A stretch of 6,882 bases of DNA from Hyphomicrobiales bacterium (GCA_027489835.1 JAIXZF010000174.1:1-6882), one strand, 5' to 3'. Positions 1 to 6,708 are shown, numbered from the stretch's first letter. A program made the numbers and translations. The notes: generated from the letters alone by a model not told the origin.

Positions 1-570
1 GGCGGCTCGACCGAAATCGTCTGGCTCGGCGGGCGCTCCTCCGGGCGCAGCCCGGCCGAGCGCATCCAGACCTGGGAATCGATCCCGATCGGCGTGGTCT
101 CGCTGGCCGAGCGCCATGGCGGGGTCAGCGTCGGGCCGGAGCTGTTCGAGGCGATGGTGGCCGAATCGATGGCGGCGCTCGCCCGCTTCCACGGGCGCGC
201 CAAGCCCGTGATCTCGCGGCGGGGTTTCCACCTCCTCGGCACTTCGGGCACCGTCACCACGGTCGCCGGGCTGCACCTCAAGCTCGAGCGCTACGACCGC
301 CGCAAGGTCGACGGGCTCTGGATGCGCAACGACGACGTGGCGTCGGTGATGGCGGACCTGCTGAAGATGGACTACGCCGAGCGCGCGGCCAATCCGTGCA
401 TCGGCAAGGAGCGGGCCGACCTCGTGCTGGCGGGCTGTGCCATCTTCGAGGCCATCCGCCGGCTGTTCCCGAGCCCGATGGTCAGGATCGCCGACCGTGG
501 CCTGCGCGAGGGCATCCTGCTCAAGATGATGTTCGAGGACGGCGTCTGGCGCCGCAGGAAGGCATCATGA
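1..570 (+). CDS. Ppx/GppA-family phosphatase, 3' part only
   Basis: The reading frame is open from base 1 and ends at TGA 568-570, giving the last 189 residues; the N-terminal part lies outside the window. The fragment opens with GGSTEIVWL, which matches the glycine-rich phosphate-binding strand (GGGSTE) of the ASKHA-fold exopolyphosphatase/guanosine pentaphosphate phosphohydrolase family. A second family signature, GTSGTVTTVAG, lies at bases 238-270. Family members hydrolyse terminal phosphates of inorganic polyphosphate or the gamma-phosphate of pppGpp in the cytoplasm; the fragment cannot say which substrate is used. The tail is short and has no room for the extra C-terminal HD-like domain of long Ppx proteins, so this is the short two-lobed form. 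Its stop overlaps the rlmE start (ATGA), so the two genes are probably co-transcribed and translationally coupled. Confidence 0.9.
   Translation, partial: GGSTEIVWLGGRSSGRSPAERIQTWESIPIGVVSLAERHGGVSVGPELFEAMVAESMAALARFHGRAKPVISRRGFHLLGTSGTVTTVAGLHLKLERYDRRKVDGLWMRNDDVASVMADLLKMDYAERAANPCIGKERADLVLAGCAIFEAIRRLFPSPMVRIADRGLREGILLKMMFEDGVWRRRKAS
556..562 (+). promoter_or_regulatory. Ribosome binding site of rlmE
   Basis: AGGAAGG lies within the last codons of the upstream phosphatase gene, ending 4 bases before the ATG at 567. It is a good Shine-Dalgarno match. Together with the ATGA overlap it fixes the rlmE start at 567 rather than at any upstream in-frame codon. Confidence 0.7.
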
Positions 571-1319
571 GCGGCAAGGGAGGCTCACGATCGGGCGGGG
601 GCGGCGGATCGGGCGCCGGCCGCACCGGGGCGGGCGCGCGCGATCTCAAGGTCGAGGTCAAGCGCTCGCGCAAGCTCTCGCATTCCTCCCAGCTCTGGCT
701 CCGGCGGCAGCTCAACGATCCTTACGTGAAGCGCGCCAAGGAGGCGGGCTATCGCTCGCGCGCCGCCTTCAAGCTGGCGGAGATGGACGACCGGGCCAAA
801 TTCCTGAAGCAGGGGCAGAAGCTGATCGACCTCGGTTGCGCGCCCGGTGGCTGGTGCCAGGTCGCTGCCGAACGGATCGGGCTCAAGGCCGGCAAGGGCC
901 GCATCGTCGGCATCGACCTTCTGCCGGTGGACCCGGTGCCCGGCGTCGAGATCATCGAGCTCGACTTCATGGACGAGAGCGCCCCGGGCCGGCTCACCGA
1001 ACTGATCGGCGGCAGGGCCGATGGCGTGATGTCAGACATGGCGGCCAATACGACGGGCCACCGCAAGACCGACCACCTCAAGATCATCGGGCTGGCCGAG
1101 GCGGCGCTGGAGTTCGCGCGCGACGTGCTGGCGCCGGGCGGGTTCTTCCTTTGCAAGCTGTTCCAGGGCGGGGAAGCGGGCGCCCTGATCACGGAGCTCA
1201 AGCGCGACTTCGCGCTGGTGCGTCACCTCAAGCCGGCTGCGAGTCGGGCCGACTCGTCCGAAATGTACGTTCTGGCGACCGGCTTTCGGGGCGCGGCCGG
1301 CACGCCGGAGGCAGGCTGA
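567..1319 (+). CDS. rlmE: 23S rRNA (uridine-2'-O)-methyltransferase RlmE (FtsJ/RrmJ)
   Basis: This 250-residue protein is the SAM-dependent enzyme that 2'-O-methylates the A-loop uridine (U2552 in E. coli) of 23S rRNA on the large subunit, a late step in 50S maturation. The SAM-binding motif LIDLGCAPGGW is at residues 87-97. The family K-D-K-E catalytic tetrad is complete: K69 in RSRAAFKL, D157 in SDMAAN, K197 in CKLFQG and E232 in SEMYVLATGF. The first 25 or so residues are a glycine/serine/arginine-rich tail absent from the roughly 209-residue E. coli protein; such basic disordered tails are common in alphaproteobacterial homologues as I recall them. The start is chosen for its Shine-Dalgarno sequence and the ATGA overlap with the phosphatase gene. 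It ends 7 bp from the convergent suhB-type gene. Confidence 0.95.
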   Translation: MSGKGGSRSGGGGGSGAGRTGAGARDLKVEVKRSRKLSHSSQLWLRRQLNDPYVKRAKEAGYRSRAAFKLAEMDDRAKFLKQGQKLIDLGCAPGGWCQVAAERIGLKAGKGRIVGIDLLPVDPVPGVEIIELDFMDESAPGRLTELIGGRADGVMSDMAANTTGHRKTDHLKIIGLAEAALEFARDVLAPGGFFLCKLFQGGEAGALITELKRDFALVRHLKPAASRADSSEMYVLATGFRGAAGTPEAG

Positions 1320-1326
1320 CGGAGCT

Positions 1327-2112
1327 TCAGGCCTTGAGGGCGTCGCGCAGCGCCTTTTCCGCGACCTCGTTGCCGCAGATCACGTCCCGGGCGAGGGCGA
1401 GGTCGGCATGGCCGTCCAGCGCGCCGAAGACACCCCCGGCCTCGCGGATCAGCACGATGCCGGCGGCGAAGTCCCAGGAGTTCAGCCCGCGCTCCCAGAA
1501 GGCGTCGAGGCGGCCGGCCGCGACATAGGCGATGTCGAGCGCGGCCGAGCCCATGCGCCTGACGTTCTGGAAGCGCGGCATCACGCCCGCCAGCTCCCTG
1601 ATGAACTCGGGATGGCCGGGCTTGCCGATGTGCGGGATGCCGGTGCCGATCAGCATGCCGGCGGGCTCGCGCCGGCCCGAGACGCGCAGGCGGCGGTTGT
1701 TAACGAAGGCGCCCTTGCCGCGCTCTGCGACGAACATTTCGTCCTTGATGACGTCGTAGACCACGCCGGCCACCATCTGGCCCTCACGCTCCAGCGCCAC
1801 CGAGACGGCGAAATGCGGCAGGCCGTGCAGGAAGTTCGAGGTTCCGTCGAGCGGATCGACATGCCAGCGATGGCTCTTGTCGGCGCCCTCGATGACGCCG
1901 CTCTCCTCCATCACGAAGCCGTAGCCGGGCCGCGCCTTGTCGAGCGCTTCGTAGATCGTCTTCTCGGCCTTGCGGTCCGCCGCGGAGACGAAGTCGCCCG
2001 GTCCCTTCAGCGAGACCTGCAGGTTCTCGACCTCGCCGAAATCCCGCTTGAGCGAGCGGGAAGCCTTGATGACGGCGTCGGTCATCACGGTCATCAGGGG
2101 CGAACGGATCAT
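1327..2112 (-). CDS. suhB: Inositol monophosphatase family protein (SuhB-type)
   Basis: This is a 261-residue member of the Mg2+-dependent inositol-phosphatase superfamily, of normal length. The metal and phosphate-binding motifs are all visible: EES at 69-71, DPLDGTSNF at 86-94 (D86, D89, T91), the GSAALDIAYVAAGRLDAFWE segment near 188-207, and WDFAAG at 213-218 (D214 as the last metal ligand). Members dephosphorylate inositol-1-phosphate or related sugar phosphates; E. coli SuhB also acts in rRNA antitermination with the Nus factors. The substrate here is not shown by the sequence. The ATG at 2112 has GAAGG 7 bases upstream, and the N-terminus MIRSPLMTVM resembles alphaproteobacterial homologues, so it is preferred over Met7 or Met10. 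It is the last gene of the minus-strand block, 79 bp after the Sel1 gene. The symbol is by family resemblance only. Confidence 0.9.
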   Translation of the reverse strand: MIRSPLMTVMTDAVIKASRSLKRDFGEVENLQVSLKGPGDFVSAADRKAEKTIYEALDKARPGYGFVMEESGVIEGADKSHRWHVDPLDGTSNFLHGLPHFAVSVALEREGQMVAGVVYDVIKDEMFVAERGKGAFVNNRRLRVSGRREPAGMLIGTGIPHIGKPGHPEFIRELAGVMPRFQNVRRMGSAALDIAYVAAGRLDAFWERGLNSWDFAAGIVLIREAGGVFGALDGHADLALARDVICGNEVAEKALRDALKA

Positions 2113-2119
2113 GGGATGG

Positions 2120-2124
2120 CCTTC
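2120..2124 (-). promoter_or_regulatory. Ribosome binding site of the suhB-type gene
   Basis: GAAGG on the minus strand lies 7 bases before the ATG at 2112, an ideal spacing. It supports that start over the in-frame Met codons at positions 7 and 10 of the protein. Confidence 0.6.
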
Positions 2125-2140
2125 GGCGATGCGGCTGACG

Positions 2141-2191
2141 GGAGGGCGCGCGCGGGGAGCCGCGCCGGGCGGGCCCCGGAGGGCGCGCGCC
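2141..2191 (-). repeat. 13-bp GC direct repeat able to form a 9-bp stem, between the Sel1 and suhB-type genes
   Basis: GGAGGGCGCGCGC occurs exactly at 2141-2153 and 2178-2190, with a 37-bp offset. Because the core is CG-alternating, the copies can also pair with each other in the transcript: 2191-2183 with 2153-2145, nine G-C pairs, with further short stems in between. No T-tract follows, so I do not call it a rho-independent terminator. The gap is extremely GC-rich, so part of this may be composition alone. Confidence 0.45.
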
Positions 2192-3316
2192 TCACTTGAA
2201 CTCGGAGGCTGTGCTTTGCGCCGCGGCGGGCGCTCTCGTCAAGGCGTTGGCGGTCACCAGGTCCTGCGCGAAGGCCTCCGCCCTGGCCCGGTCCGCGGCC
2301 GGAAGCTTGACGAGCTCGGCCTCGAGCACCTCGTCCTCGAGGCCCTGCGCCTTGGCGGAGAGGTGCCAGCCCATCGCCTGCACGGGATCGCGCGGCAGCC
2401 AGCGGCCCTGCAGCATGATGCGGGCGAGGCGGTTCTGGGCGATGGCGTTGCCGCGCTGTGCGGCTCTCGCGAAACCGCGCGCCGCGGCCCGCTCGTCGCG
2501 TCCCACGCCGCGCCCGGTGAACTGCAGCAGCGCGAACTCGACCTCGCCCGCCAGCGAGCCGTTGGCGGCGGCGCGCGCCATCATGTCGGCGCCGCCCTCG
2601 ATGTCCTGGGGCACGCCGCGGCCGTCCAGCATCAGCACCGCCAGCGCATGCTGGGCGTCCCCGACCTCCTGAGCGGCCGCGACGCGCAGCAGCCTGACGG
2701 CCTCGGCGAGGTCGTCGGGCTTGCCCGTAAGCAGCAGTGGCAGCGACAGGTTGAAGGCGGCCGGCCCGTGGCCCTTGTCGGCTGCCTGCCGCAGCAGGGC
2801 GCGGGCGATGGCCTCGTCGCGCGGCACCCCCCGACCCTCGAGGCGCATCATGCCCAGCGCGAAGATCGCGTTGCGGTCGCCGAGCCGCGCCGCCAGTTCA
2901 TACCATTGCGCTGCCTTGGCCGGCTCCTGCCGCATGCCCTGCCCGAGCTCGAGCAGTTCGCCGAGCAGGGTCATGGCGGCGGCGTCCGTCGGGTCGGCCT
3001 CGAGCCGGCGCGCGGCGGCACGGAAGGCCGCGATGTAGCTGCCCGCCTGATAGGCGCCATAGGCGCGGTCGATGCCGGGGGTGTCGTCGGCCTGCGGCGG
3101 CTCGGCCCGACGGATCGGCATCGGCAGGGGCGGCAACAGCTCGCGGCCGTCTGTCGTGGGTGCGGGTGAAGCCGTCTGCGAGGGTGAAGCAATCTCCGGG
3201 GGAGAAGCGGCCCCGGCCGCGGGAGGCGCCTGCTGGGCCTGCGCCTGGCCCCAAAGGAGCGCGCCCGCGACAAGCGCCAGCGGAGCCGCCCTCCGGTGTG
3301 GCGCGCCGCCCCTCAT
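2192..3316 (-). CDS. Secreted Sel1-repeat (TPR-like) protein
   Basis: The 374-residue product begins with a signal peptide: basic MRGGAPHRR, a hydrophobic core APLALVAGALLW, and a probable signal peptidase I site after AQA at residue 27. Residues 28-80 form a low-complexity Pro/Ala/Ser linker. From about 111 to 326 come six tandem Sel1-like repeats of about 36 residues, recognisable by recurrent A-x-x-x-LG...G.GV.RD...A...RAA..G motifs, for example FALGMMRLEGRGVPRDEA (153-169) and LAVLMLDGRGVPQD (225-238). Such alpha-solenoids are protein-binding scaffolds, so a periplasmic adaptor role is likely, but no partner is shown. The ATG at 3316 overlaps the preceding TGA (ATGA) and is followed by the signal peptide. 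The frame is open 62 codons further upstream, but that extension is arginine-rich antisense-like sequence and would bury the signal peptide. No Shine-Dalgarno is evident, so translation probably depends on coupling. Confidence 0.88.
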   Translation of the reverse strand: MRGGAPHRRAAPLALVAGALLWGQAQAQQAPPAAGAASPPEIASPSQTASPAPTTDGRELLPPLPMPIRRAEPPQADDTPGIDRAYGAYQAGSYIAAFRAAARRLEADPTDAAAMTLLGELLELGQGMRQEPAKAAQWYELAARLGDRNAIFALGMMRLEGRGVPRDEAIARALLRQAADKGHGPAAFNLSLPLLLTGKPDDLAEAVRLLRVAAAQEVGDAQHALAVLMLDGRGVPQDIEGGADMMARAAANGSLAGEVEFALLQFTGRGVGRDERAAARGFARAAQRGNAIAQNRLARIMLQGRWLPRDPVQAMGWHLSAKAQGLEDEVLEAELVKLPAADRARAEAFAQDLVTANALTRAPAAAQSTASEFK

Positions 3317-3960
3317 GCGCGCTGGCGCGACTTGTCGGCGAGGCTGGCGCGGGCCTGCGCGAGCGCGGCGCGCGCGCCGTCCGGATCGTCGAAGCACCAC
3401 GGCCCGAGCGCCACGAACTCGGCGCGGGTCAGCGCCACGGGCTCGACCGCCGAGGCCGAAGCCGCGTAGGCGACGCAGGGCGTCTCGAACAGCTCCGCCC
3501 ACCAGCCGGCCCGGTCGACCAGCTGGGACAGGGTCATCAGCGTGCCGTCCGGGCGCGGCTCGCCGAACATCACGTAGTCGGCCCCGGCCTCACCCGCATC
3601 CATCGCGTCATGGCGCGAGGTCAGCCCGCCGGCCCCGAGGATGCGCTCCGATCGGAGCGCCTCGCGGGCGAGGCCGAGCCCCGCCACCTGGCCGAGATGG
3701 ACGCCGTCCGCGCCCCCGCGCACCGCGACCTGGACCGATGCCGCGGCGAGCACGGCCGCGCCGGCCGCCTGGGCCAGCGGCGCCAGCGCCTTGACGAGGT
3801 TGATCTGGGCCCGCTCGTCCAGCGCGGGCAGGTCGAGCAGGATCGAAGCCGGGGACAGCGCGGCCAGCGCCGCTTCCAGCCGGGGCCGGAAGGCGTCCGC
3901 ATCCTCGAGGCGCGGGCAGACGAGGTAGGTTTCGAAGGTCGGCGCGGGGCGGGCTGTCAC
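3313..3960 (-). CDS. Thiamine phosphate synthase-like (ThiE/TENI fold) protein, probably not canonical ThiE
   Basis: The 215-residue length and two strong signatures, GADGVHLGQ (83-91) and GADYVMFGEP (126-135), place this in the ThiE/TenI TIM-barrel family. True ThiE joins HMP-PP and thiazole phosphate to form thiamine phosphate. Several expected active-site elements are missing: LLDLP (41-45) stands where QLRxK is expected, LAAAS (71-75) replaces the usual N-D, GQ is followed by VAG instead of an acidic residue, and DGTLM follows the GEP loop instead of T-x-TK. It is therefore probably a paralogue with another role; such copies are commonly annotated as thiamine phosphate synthase. The GTG at 3960 is the only usual start codon after the in-frame benE stop. 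It lies 36 bp after benE and shares ATGA with the Sel1 gene. No other thiamine gene is visible. Confidence 0.8.
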   Translation of the reverse strand: MTARPAPTFETYLVCPRLEDADAFRPRLEAALAALSPASILLDLPALDERAQINLVKALAPLAQAAGAAVLAAASVQVAVRGGADGVHLGQVAGLGLAREALRSERILGAGGLTSRHDAMDAGEAGADYVMFGEPRPDGTLMTLSQLVDRAGWWAELFETPCVAYAASASAVEPVALTRAEFVALGPWCFDDPDGARAALAQARASLADKSRQRA

Positions 3961-3996
3961 GGTCGTCGTCGGGGTTCGAGAGCTCGGCCAGCCGGC

Positions 3997-5184
3997 TCAG
4001 GCGCGGCCGCCGGCCCTGATGTGCGCCACGCCGCGCTCGATGGCAAGGGCGGCGAGCCCCGCGAGCAGCGCCCAGAACGCCGCGCCGACCCCGCCGATGC
4101 TGAAGCCGGAGGCGCCGACGGCGAGGGTGACGACGGCGGCGAAGCGCAGCCTGTCGTCGGCCATGGCCCCGCCAAGCGAGGCCGCGAGCGAACCGATCAG
4201 GCCCAGCCCCGCCACCGCCACGATCAGCGCTTTGGGCATCGCCCCGATGATGGCCAGCGCCGGCGCGGCGAGCAGCGCGATGAGGCACCAGATGACGCCA
4301 TACCAGATGCCTGCGATCCAGCGCCGGGCCGGATCGGGGTGCGTGTCGGGGCCGGTGCAGATGGAGGCCGAGATGGCGGCCATGTTGACCATGTGCGCGC
4401 CGAACGGGGCCGTAAGCAGCGAGGCGAGGCCCGTGACGGCGAGCGCTGCGGAGGTGGGCGGCTCATAGCCCGCCTGCCTGAGCACGGCGAAGCCCGGCAG
4501 GTTCTGCGCCGCCATGGTGACGAGGTAGAGCGGAACGCCGATACCGATCATCGCGGCGGGGTCGAAGGCCGGCTGGATGTACGTCATCGACGGCACGAAG
4601 GAGGGCAGGGCCGGCCAGGCCGCCTGCCCCAGCGCGAAGGCCAGCGCGATGCCGCCCACCAGCGCCGCGATCACCGCGCCGAAGGGATTGAAGCCGCGCA
4701 CGACGAGGAAGACCAGCACGATGAGCCCGACCAGCAGCGGCTCGACGCGCATCTCGTCGAACACCGCCACGACGAAGCGGAAGATGACGCCGGCGAGCAT
4801 CGCGGAGGCAATCGGCATGGGGATGCGGGCCACGAGCTGCCCGAGCGGCTTAACCAGCGCGGTGAGGATCATCAGCGCGGCGGCCAGGAGAAAGGCGCCC
4901 ACGGCCGCCGGCATGCCCACGCCCGCGGAGGCGGCGATGAGCGCGGCGCCCGGCGTCGACCAGGCGCAGATCACCGGCATGCGGTAGCGCCAGCTGAGGA
5001 CGAGCGATGCGACGCCCTTGGCGACGCACAGCCCCGCGATCCACGACACGGTCTGGTCTGGGGTGGCCCCAAGAGCCTGCGCCGCGGCCAGGATGACGGC
5101 CACGGAGGCCGCGAAGCCCACGAAGGCAGCGACGAGGGCGGAAAAGAGCTGGGACAGGACGGCACCCCCCGGACGGCGTTCCAC
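3997..5184 (-). CDS. benE: BenE-family benzoate/H+ symporter
   Basis: This 395-residue, very hydrophobic inner-membrane protein has about a dozen membrane segments and the usual length of the BenE family (NCS2/UraA-like fold). Family-typical segments are CAWSTPGAALIA (73-84), VPLYLVTMAAQNLPGF (217-232) and APFGAHMVNMAAISASICTG (259-278), the last two matching the regions that line the substrate site in this fold. Characterised members import benzoate with protons; the actual substrate here is unproven. The start is a GTG at 5184 with only a weak upstream purine stretch, but the N-terminus LSQLFSALVAAFVGF is typical of homologues. It sits 92 bp after the YjbR-family gene and 36 bp before the ThiE-like gene, with no benABCD or cat genes in the window, so its link to its neighbours is unclear. 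Confidence 0.88.
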   Translation of the reverse strand: MERRPGGAVLSQLFSALVAAFVGFAASVAVILAAAQALGATPDQTVSWIAGLCVAKGVASLVLSWRYRMPVICAWSTPGAALIAASAGVGMPAAVGAFLLAAALMILTALVKPLGQLVARIPMPIASAMLAGVIFRFVVAVFDEMRVEPLLVGLIVLVFLVVRGFNPFGAVIAALVGGIALAFALGQAAWPALPSFVPSMTYIQPAFDPAAMIGIGVPLYLVTMAAQNLPGFAVLRQAGYEPPTSAALAVTGLASLLTAPFGAHMVNMAAISASICTGPDTHPDPARRWIAGIWYGVIWCLIALLAAPALAIIGAMPKALIVAVAGLGLIGSLAASLGGAMADDRLRFAAVVTLAVGASGFSIGGVGAAFWALLAGLAALAIERGVAHIRAGGRA

Positions 5185-5276
5185 GCAAGCCCGGCCCTGC
5201 CGGCCGATGCGGGCCGCTCCGCCTTTTCAGGTCCGGCAGGCCCGGTCAAGCCGGCCCCGGATGCGGGCCGCCTCGT
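5185..5276 (-). repeat. Intergenic gap with imperfect duplication and inverted repeat (yjbR-type gene to benE)
   Basis: The gap contains a 12-bp exact direct repeat, GATGCGGGCCGC on the plus strand, at 5206-5217 and 5260-5271, with further similarity beside it (GGCCGGC follows each copy in the transcript, offset by 3 bases). It also holds an 8-bp inverted repeat, CCTGCCGG at 5196-5203 and CCGGCAGG at 5233-5240, with a 29-base loop. I see no clear promoter here. Confidence 0.4.
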
Positions 5277-5609
5277 TCATTCGCCTTTCGGCAGCTTCTT
5301 CAGCCGCCCGCGCTGCCAGGCGATCAGCAGCGCGTCGGTGAGTTCGGGCTCGGTGAGCCTGTCGAGCCGGGCCGTGGTCCAGCCCTGCTTGCCCCAGCCT
5401 CCCGCCACGGGCGAGAAGGCGTCGGGAGCCAGCATGCACTTGAAGGCCTGCTGCTCGGGGGTGAACCGGATGTTGGCCGTCAGCCCGTCCGGCGCCAGCG
5501 TCGCATAGGTGCGGACGACGCGGAACGCCGTCCGGTCGAAATGCGGCTCGGCTACGGTTTCCCTGAAGCCGAGCGCGAGGCGCCGGAAATCGTCGGCGCT
5601 CATGGCCAT
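5277..5609 (-). CDS. MmcQ/YjbR family protein
   Basis: This is a 110-residue cytoplasmic protein of the MmcQ/YjbR-like family (CyaY-like fold, often annotated as DNA-binding). Family features seen are the N-terminal helix with a FRETVAEPHFDRTAFRV segment (15-31), LAPDGLTANIRFTPEQQAFKCM (38-59) and the conserved GWGKQGWTTARLD block (71-83), followed by a C-terminal helix ending LIAWQRGRLKKLPK. The biochemical role of the family is not established, and nothing here defines it further. The gene begins 8 bp after the aldolase stop, with Met1 at 5609 and Met3 at 5603 both possible; neither has a well-placed Shine-Dalgarno sequence (GAAGG is 16 bases off), so coupling to aldolase translation is likely. 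Confidence 0.85.
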   Translation of the reverse strand: MAMSADDFRRLALGFRETVAEPHFDRTAFRVVRTYATLAPDGLTANIRFTPEQQAFKCMLAPDAFSPVAGGWGKQGWTTARLDRLTEPELTDALLIAWQRGRLKKLPKGE

Positions 5610-5617
5610 GGCGCGGC

Positions 5618-6700
5618 TCAGGCCGCCTTCTTCGCGCCGATGACCGGGTCGAGCTCGCCCTTGGCGTACCGCTTCGCCATCTCGGCCAGCGTGTGCACCT
5701 TCTTGAACTTCGAGGCCTGCCCGGCGGTGTTGAACTCCTCGAGGCGCTGCCGGCAGAGCTTCGTCATCGCCTCCATGGCGGGCTTGAGGTACTTGCGCGG
5801 ATCGAACTCCGAGGGGTTCTCGGCGAAGACCTTGCGGATCGCGCCGGTGATGGCCATCCGGTTGTCGGTGTCGATGTTGATCTTGCGCACGCCATGCTTG
5901 ATGCCGCGCTGGATCTCCTCGACCGGCACGCCCCAGGTCGGCTTCATCTTGCCGCCGTAGGCGTTGATGACGTCCTGCAGCTCCTGCGGCACGGACGAGG
6001 AGCCATGCATGACGAGGTGGATGTTCGGCAGCTTGGCGTGGATTTCCTCGATCACGTTCATTGCCAGCACCTTGCCGTCCGGCTTGCGCGAGAACTTGTA
6101 GGCGCCGTGGCTGGTGCCCATGGCGATGGCGAGGGCGTCGACGCGCGTCTCGGCCACGAACTTCACCGCCTCGTCGGGGTTGGTCAGGAGCTGGTCGTGG
6201 CTGAGCTTGCCCTCGGCGCCATGGCCGTCCTCCTTCTCGCCCTCGCCGCTCTCGAGGCTGCCGAGCACGCCGAGCTCGCCCTCCACCGAAATGCCGCCCA
6301 GATGCGCCATCTCGACCACCTTGCGGGTGACGGCGACGTTGTAGTCCCAGTCGGCGGGGGTCGAGCCGTCGGCCTTCAGCGAGCCGTCCATCATCACCGA
6401 GGTGAAGCCGGCCTGGATCGCCGTCATGCAGGTGGCGGGCTCGTTGCCATGGTCGAGATGCACGCAGACCGGGATGTGCGGATAGATCTCGGTCACGGCG
6501 TCCATCATGTGCTTGAGCATGATGTCGTTGGCATAGGAGCGCGCGCCGCGGCTGGCCTGGATGATGACCGGCGCGTCGACCTCGTTGCAGGCCGCCATGA
6601 TGGCCAGCGCCTGCTCCATGTTGTTGATGTTGAAGGCGGGCACGCCATAGTCATGCTCGGCGGCGTGGTCGAGCAGCTGGCGAAGGGTGATGCGGGCCAT
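5618..6700 (-). CDS. fba: Fructose-bisphosphate aldolase class II, Calvin-cycle (CbbA) subtype
   Basis: The 360-residue cytoplasmic, Zn2+-dependent aldolase reversibly cleaves fructose-1,6-bisphosphate to DHAP and glyceraldehyde-3-phosphate in glycolysis and gluconeogenesis, and in carbon fixation where present. Visible motifs are VPAFNINNMEQ (20-30), HLDHG (81-85; D83 the catalytic base and H84 a zinc ligand by family analogy), SVEGELG (138-144), GTSHGAYK (195-202; H198 a ligand), MHGSSS (231-236; H232 a ligand) and the phosphate-binding KINIDTDNR (273-281). The charged insertion at 150-166, rich in Glu and Gly, and the overall length fit the class IIB Calvin subtype. The symbol could equally be cbbA. 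The ATG at 6700 has GGAG 8 bases upstream, and MARITLRQLL matches the family start. No RuBisCO gene lies in the window, so an autotrophic role cannot be claimed. It follows a probable pgk gene. Confidence 0.96.
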   Translation of the reverse strand: MARITLRQLLDHAAEHDYGVPAFNINNMEQALAIMAACNEVDAPVIIQASRGARSYANDIMLKHMMDAVTEIYPHIPVCVHLDHGNEPATCMTAIQAGFTSVMMDGSLKADGSTPADWDYNVAVTRKVVEMAHLGGISVEGELGVLGSLESGEGEKEDGHGAEGKLSHDQLLTNPDEAVKFVAETRVDALAIAMGTSHGAYKFSRKPDGKVLAMNVIEEIHAKLPNIHLVMHGSSSVPQELQDVINAYGGKMKPTWGVPVEEIQRGIKHGVRKINIDTDNRMAITGAIRKVFAENPSEFDPRKYLKPAMEAMTKLCRQRLEEFNTAGQASKFKKVHTLAEMAKRYAKGELDPVIGAKKAA

Positions 6701-6708
6701 GGGGCGGT

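Noticed and set aside
396..566. An upstream start for rlmE inside the phosphatase gene
   Set aside because: The added residues are the out-of-frame shadow of the phosphatase; AGGAAGG and ATGA mark 567 as the start.
1970..3169. A 399-codon plus-strand open frame opposite the Sel1 gene
   Set aside because: It has the same antisense composition artefact, no ribosome binding site and no recognisable motif, while the minus strand carries clear Sel1 repeats.
3317..3502. A 62-residue N-terminal extension of the Sel1 protein
   Set aside because: It overlaps the ThiE-like gene, is Arg-rich, and would hide a clear signal peptide that begins at the ATGA-coupled start.
3313..3960. Confident naming as thiE
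   Set aside because: Key ThiE residues are not visible despite the fold signatures, so the symbol was left empty.
5209..5226. A plus-strand terminator (GC stretch followed by CTTTTC)
   Set aside because: The possible stem is only about 4 bp, and no plus-strand gene lies upstream that it would end.
3160..5508. A 782-codon plus-strand open frame running across the Sel1, ThiE-like, benE and YjbR-family genes
   Set aside because: It is antisense to four well-supported genes. Its product is dominated by Arg, Gly, His, Asp and Ala with no domain, which is what the complement of GC-biased codons produces.
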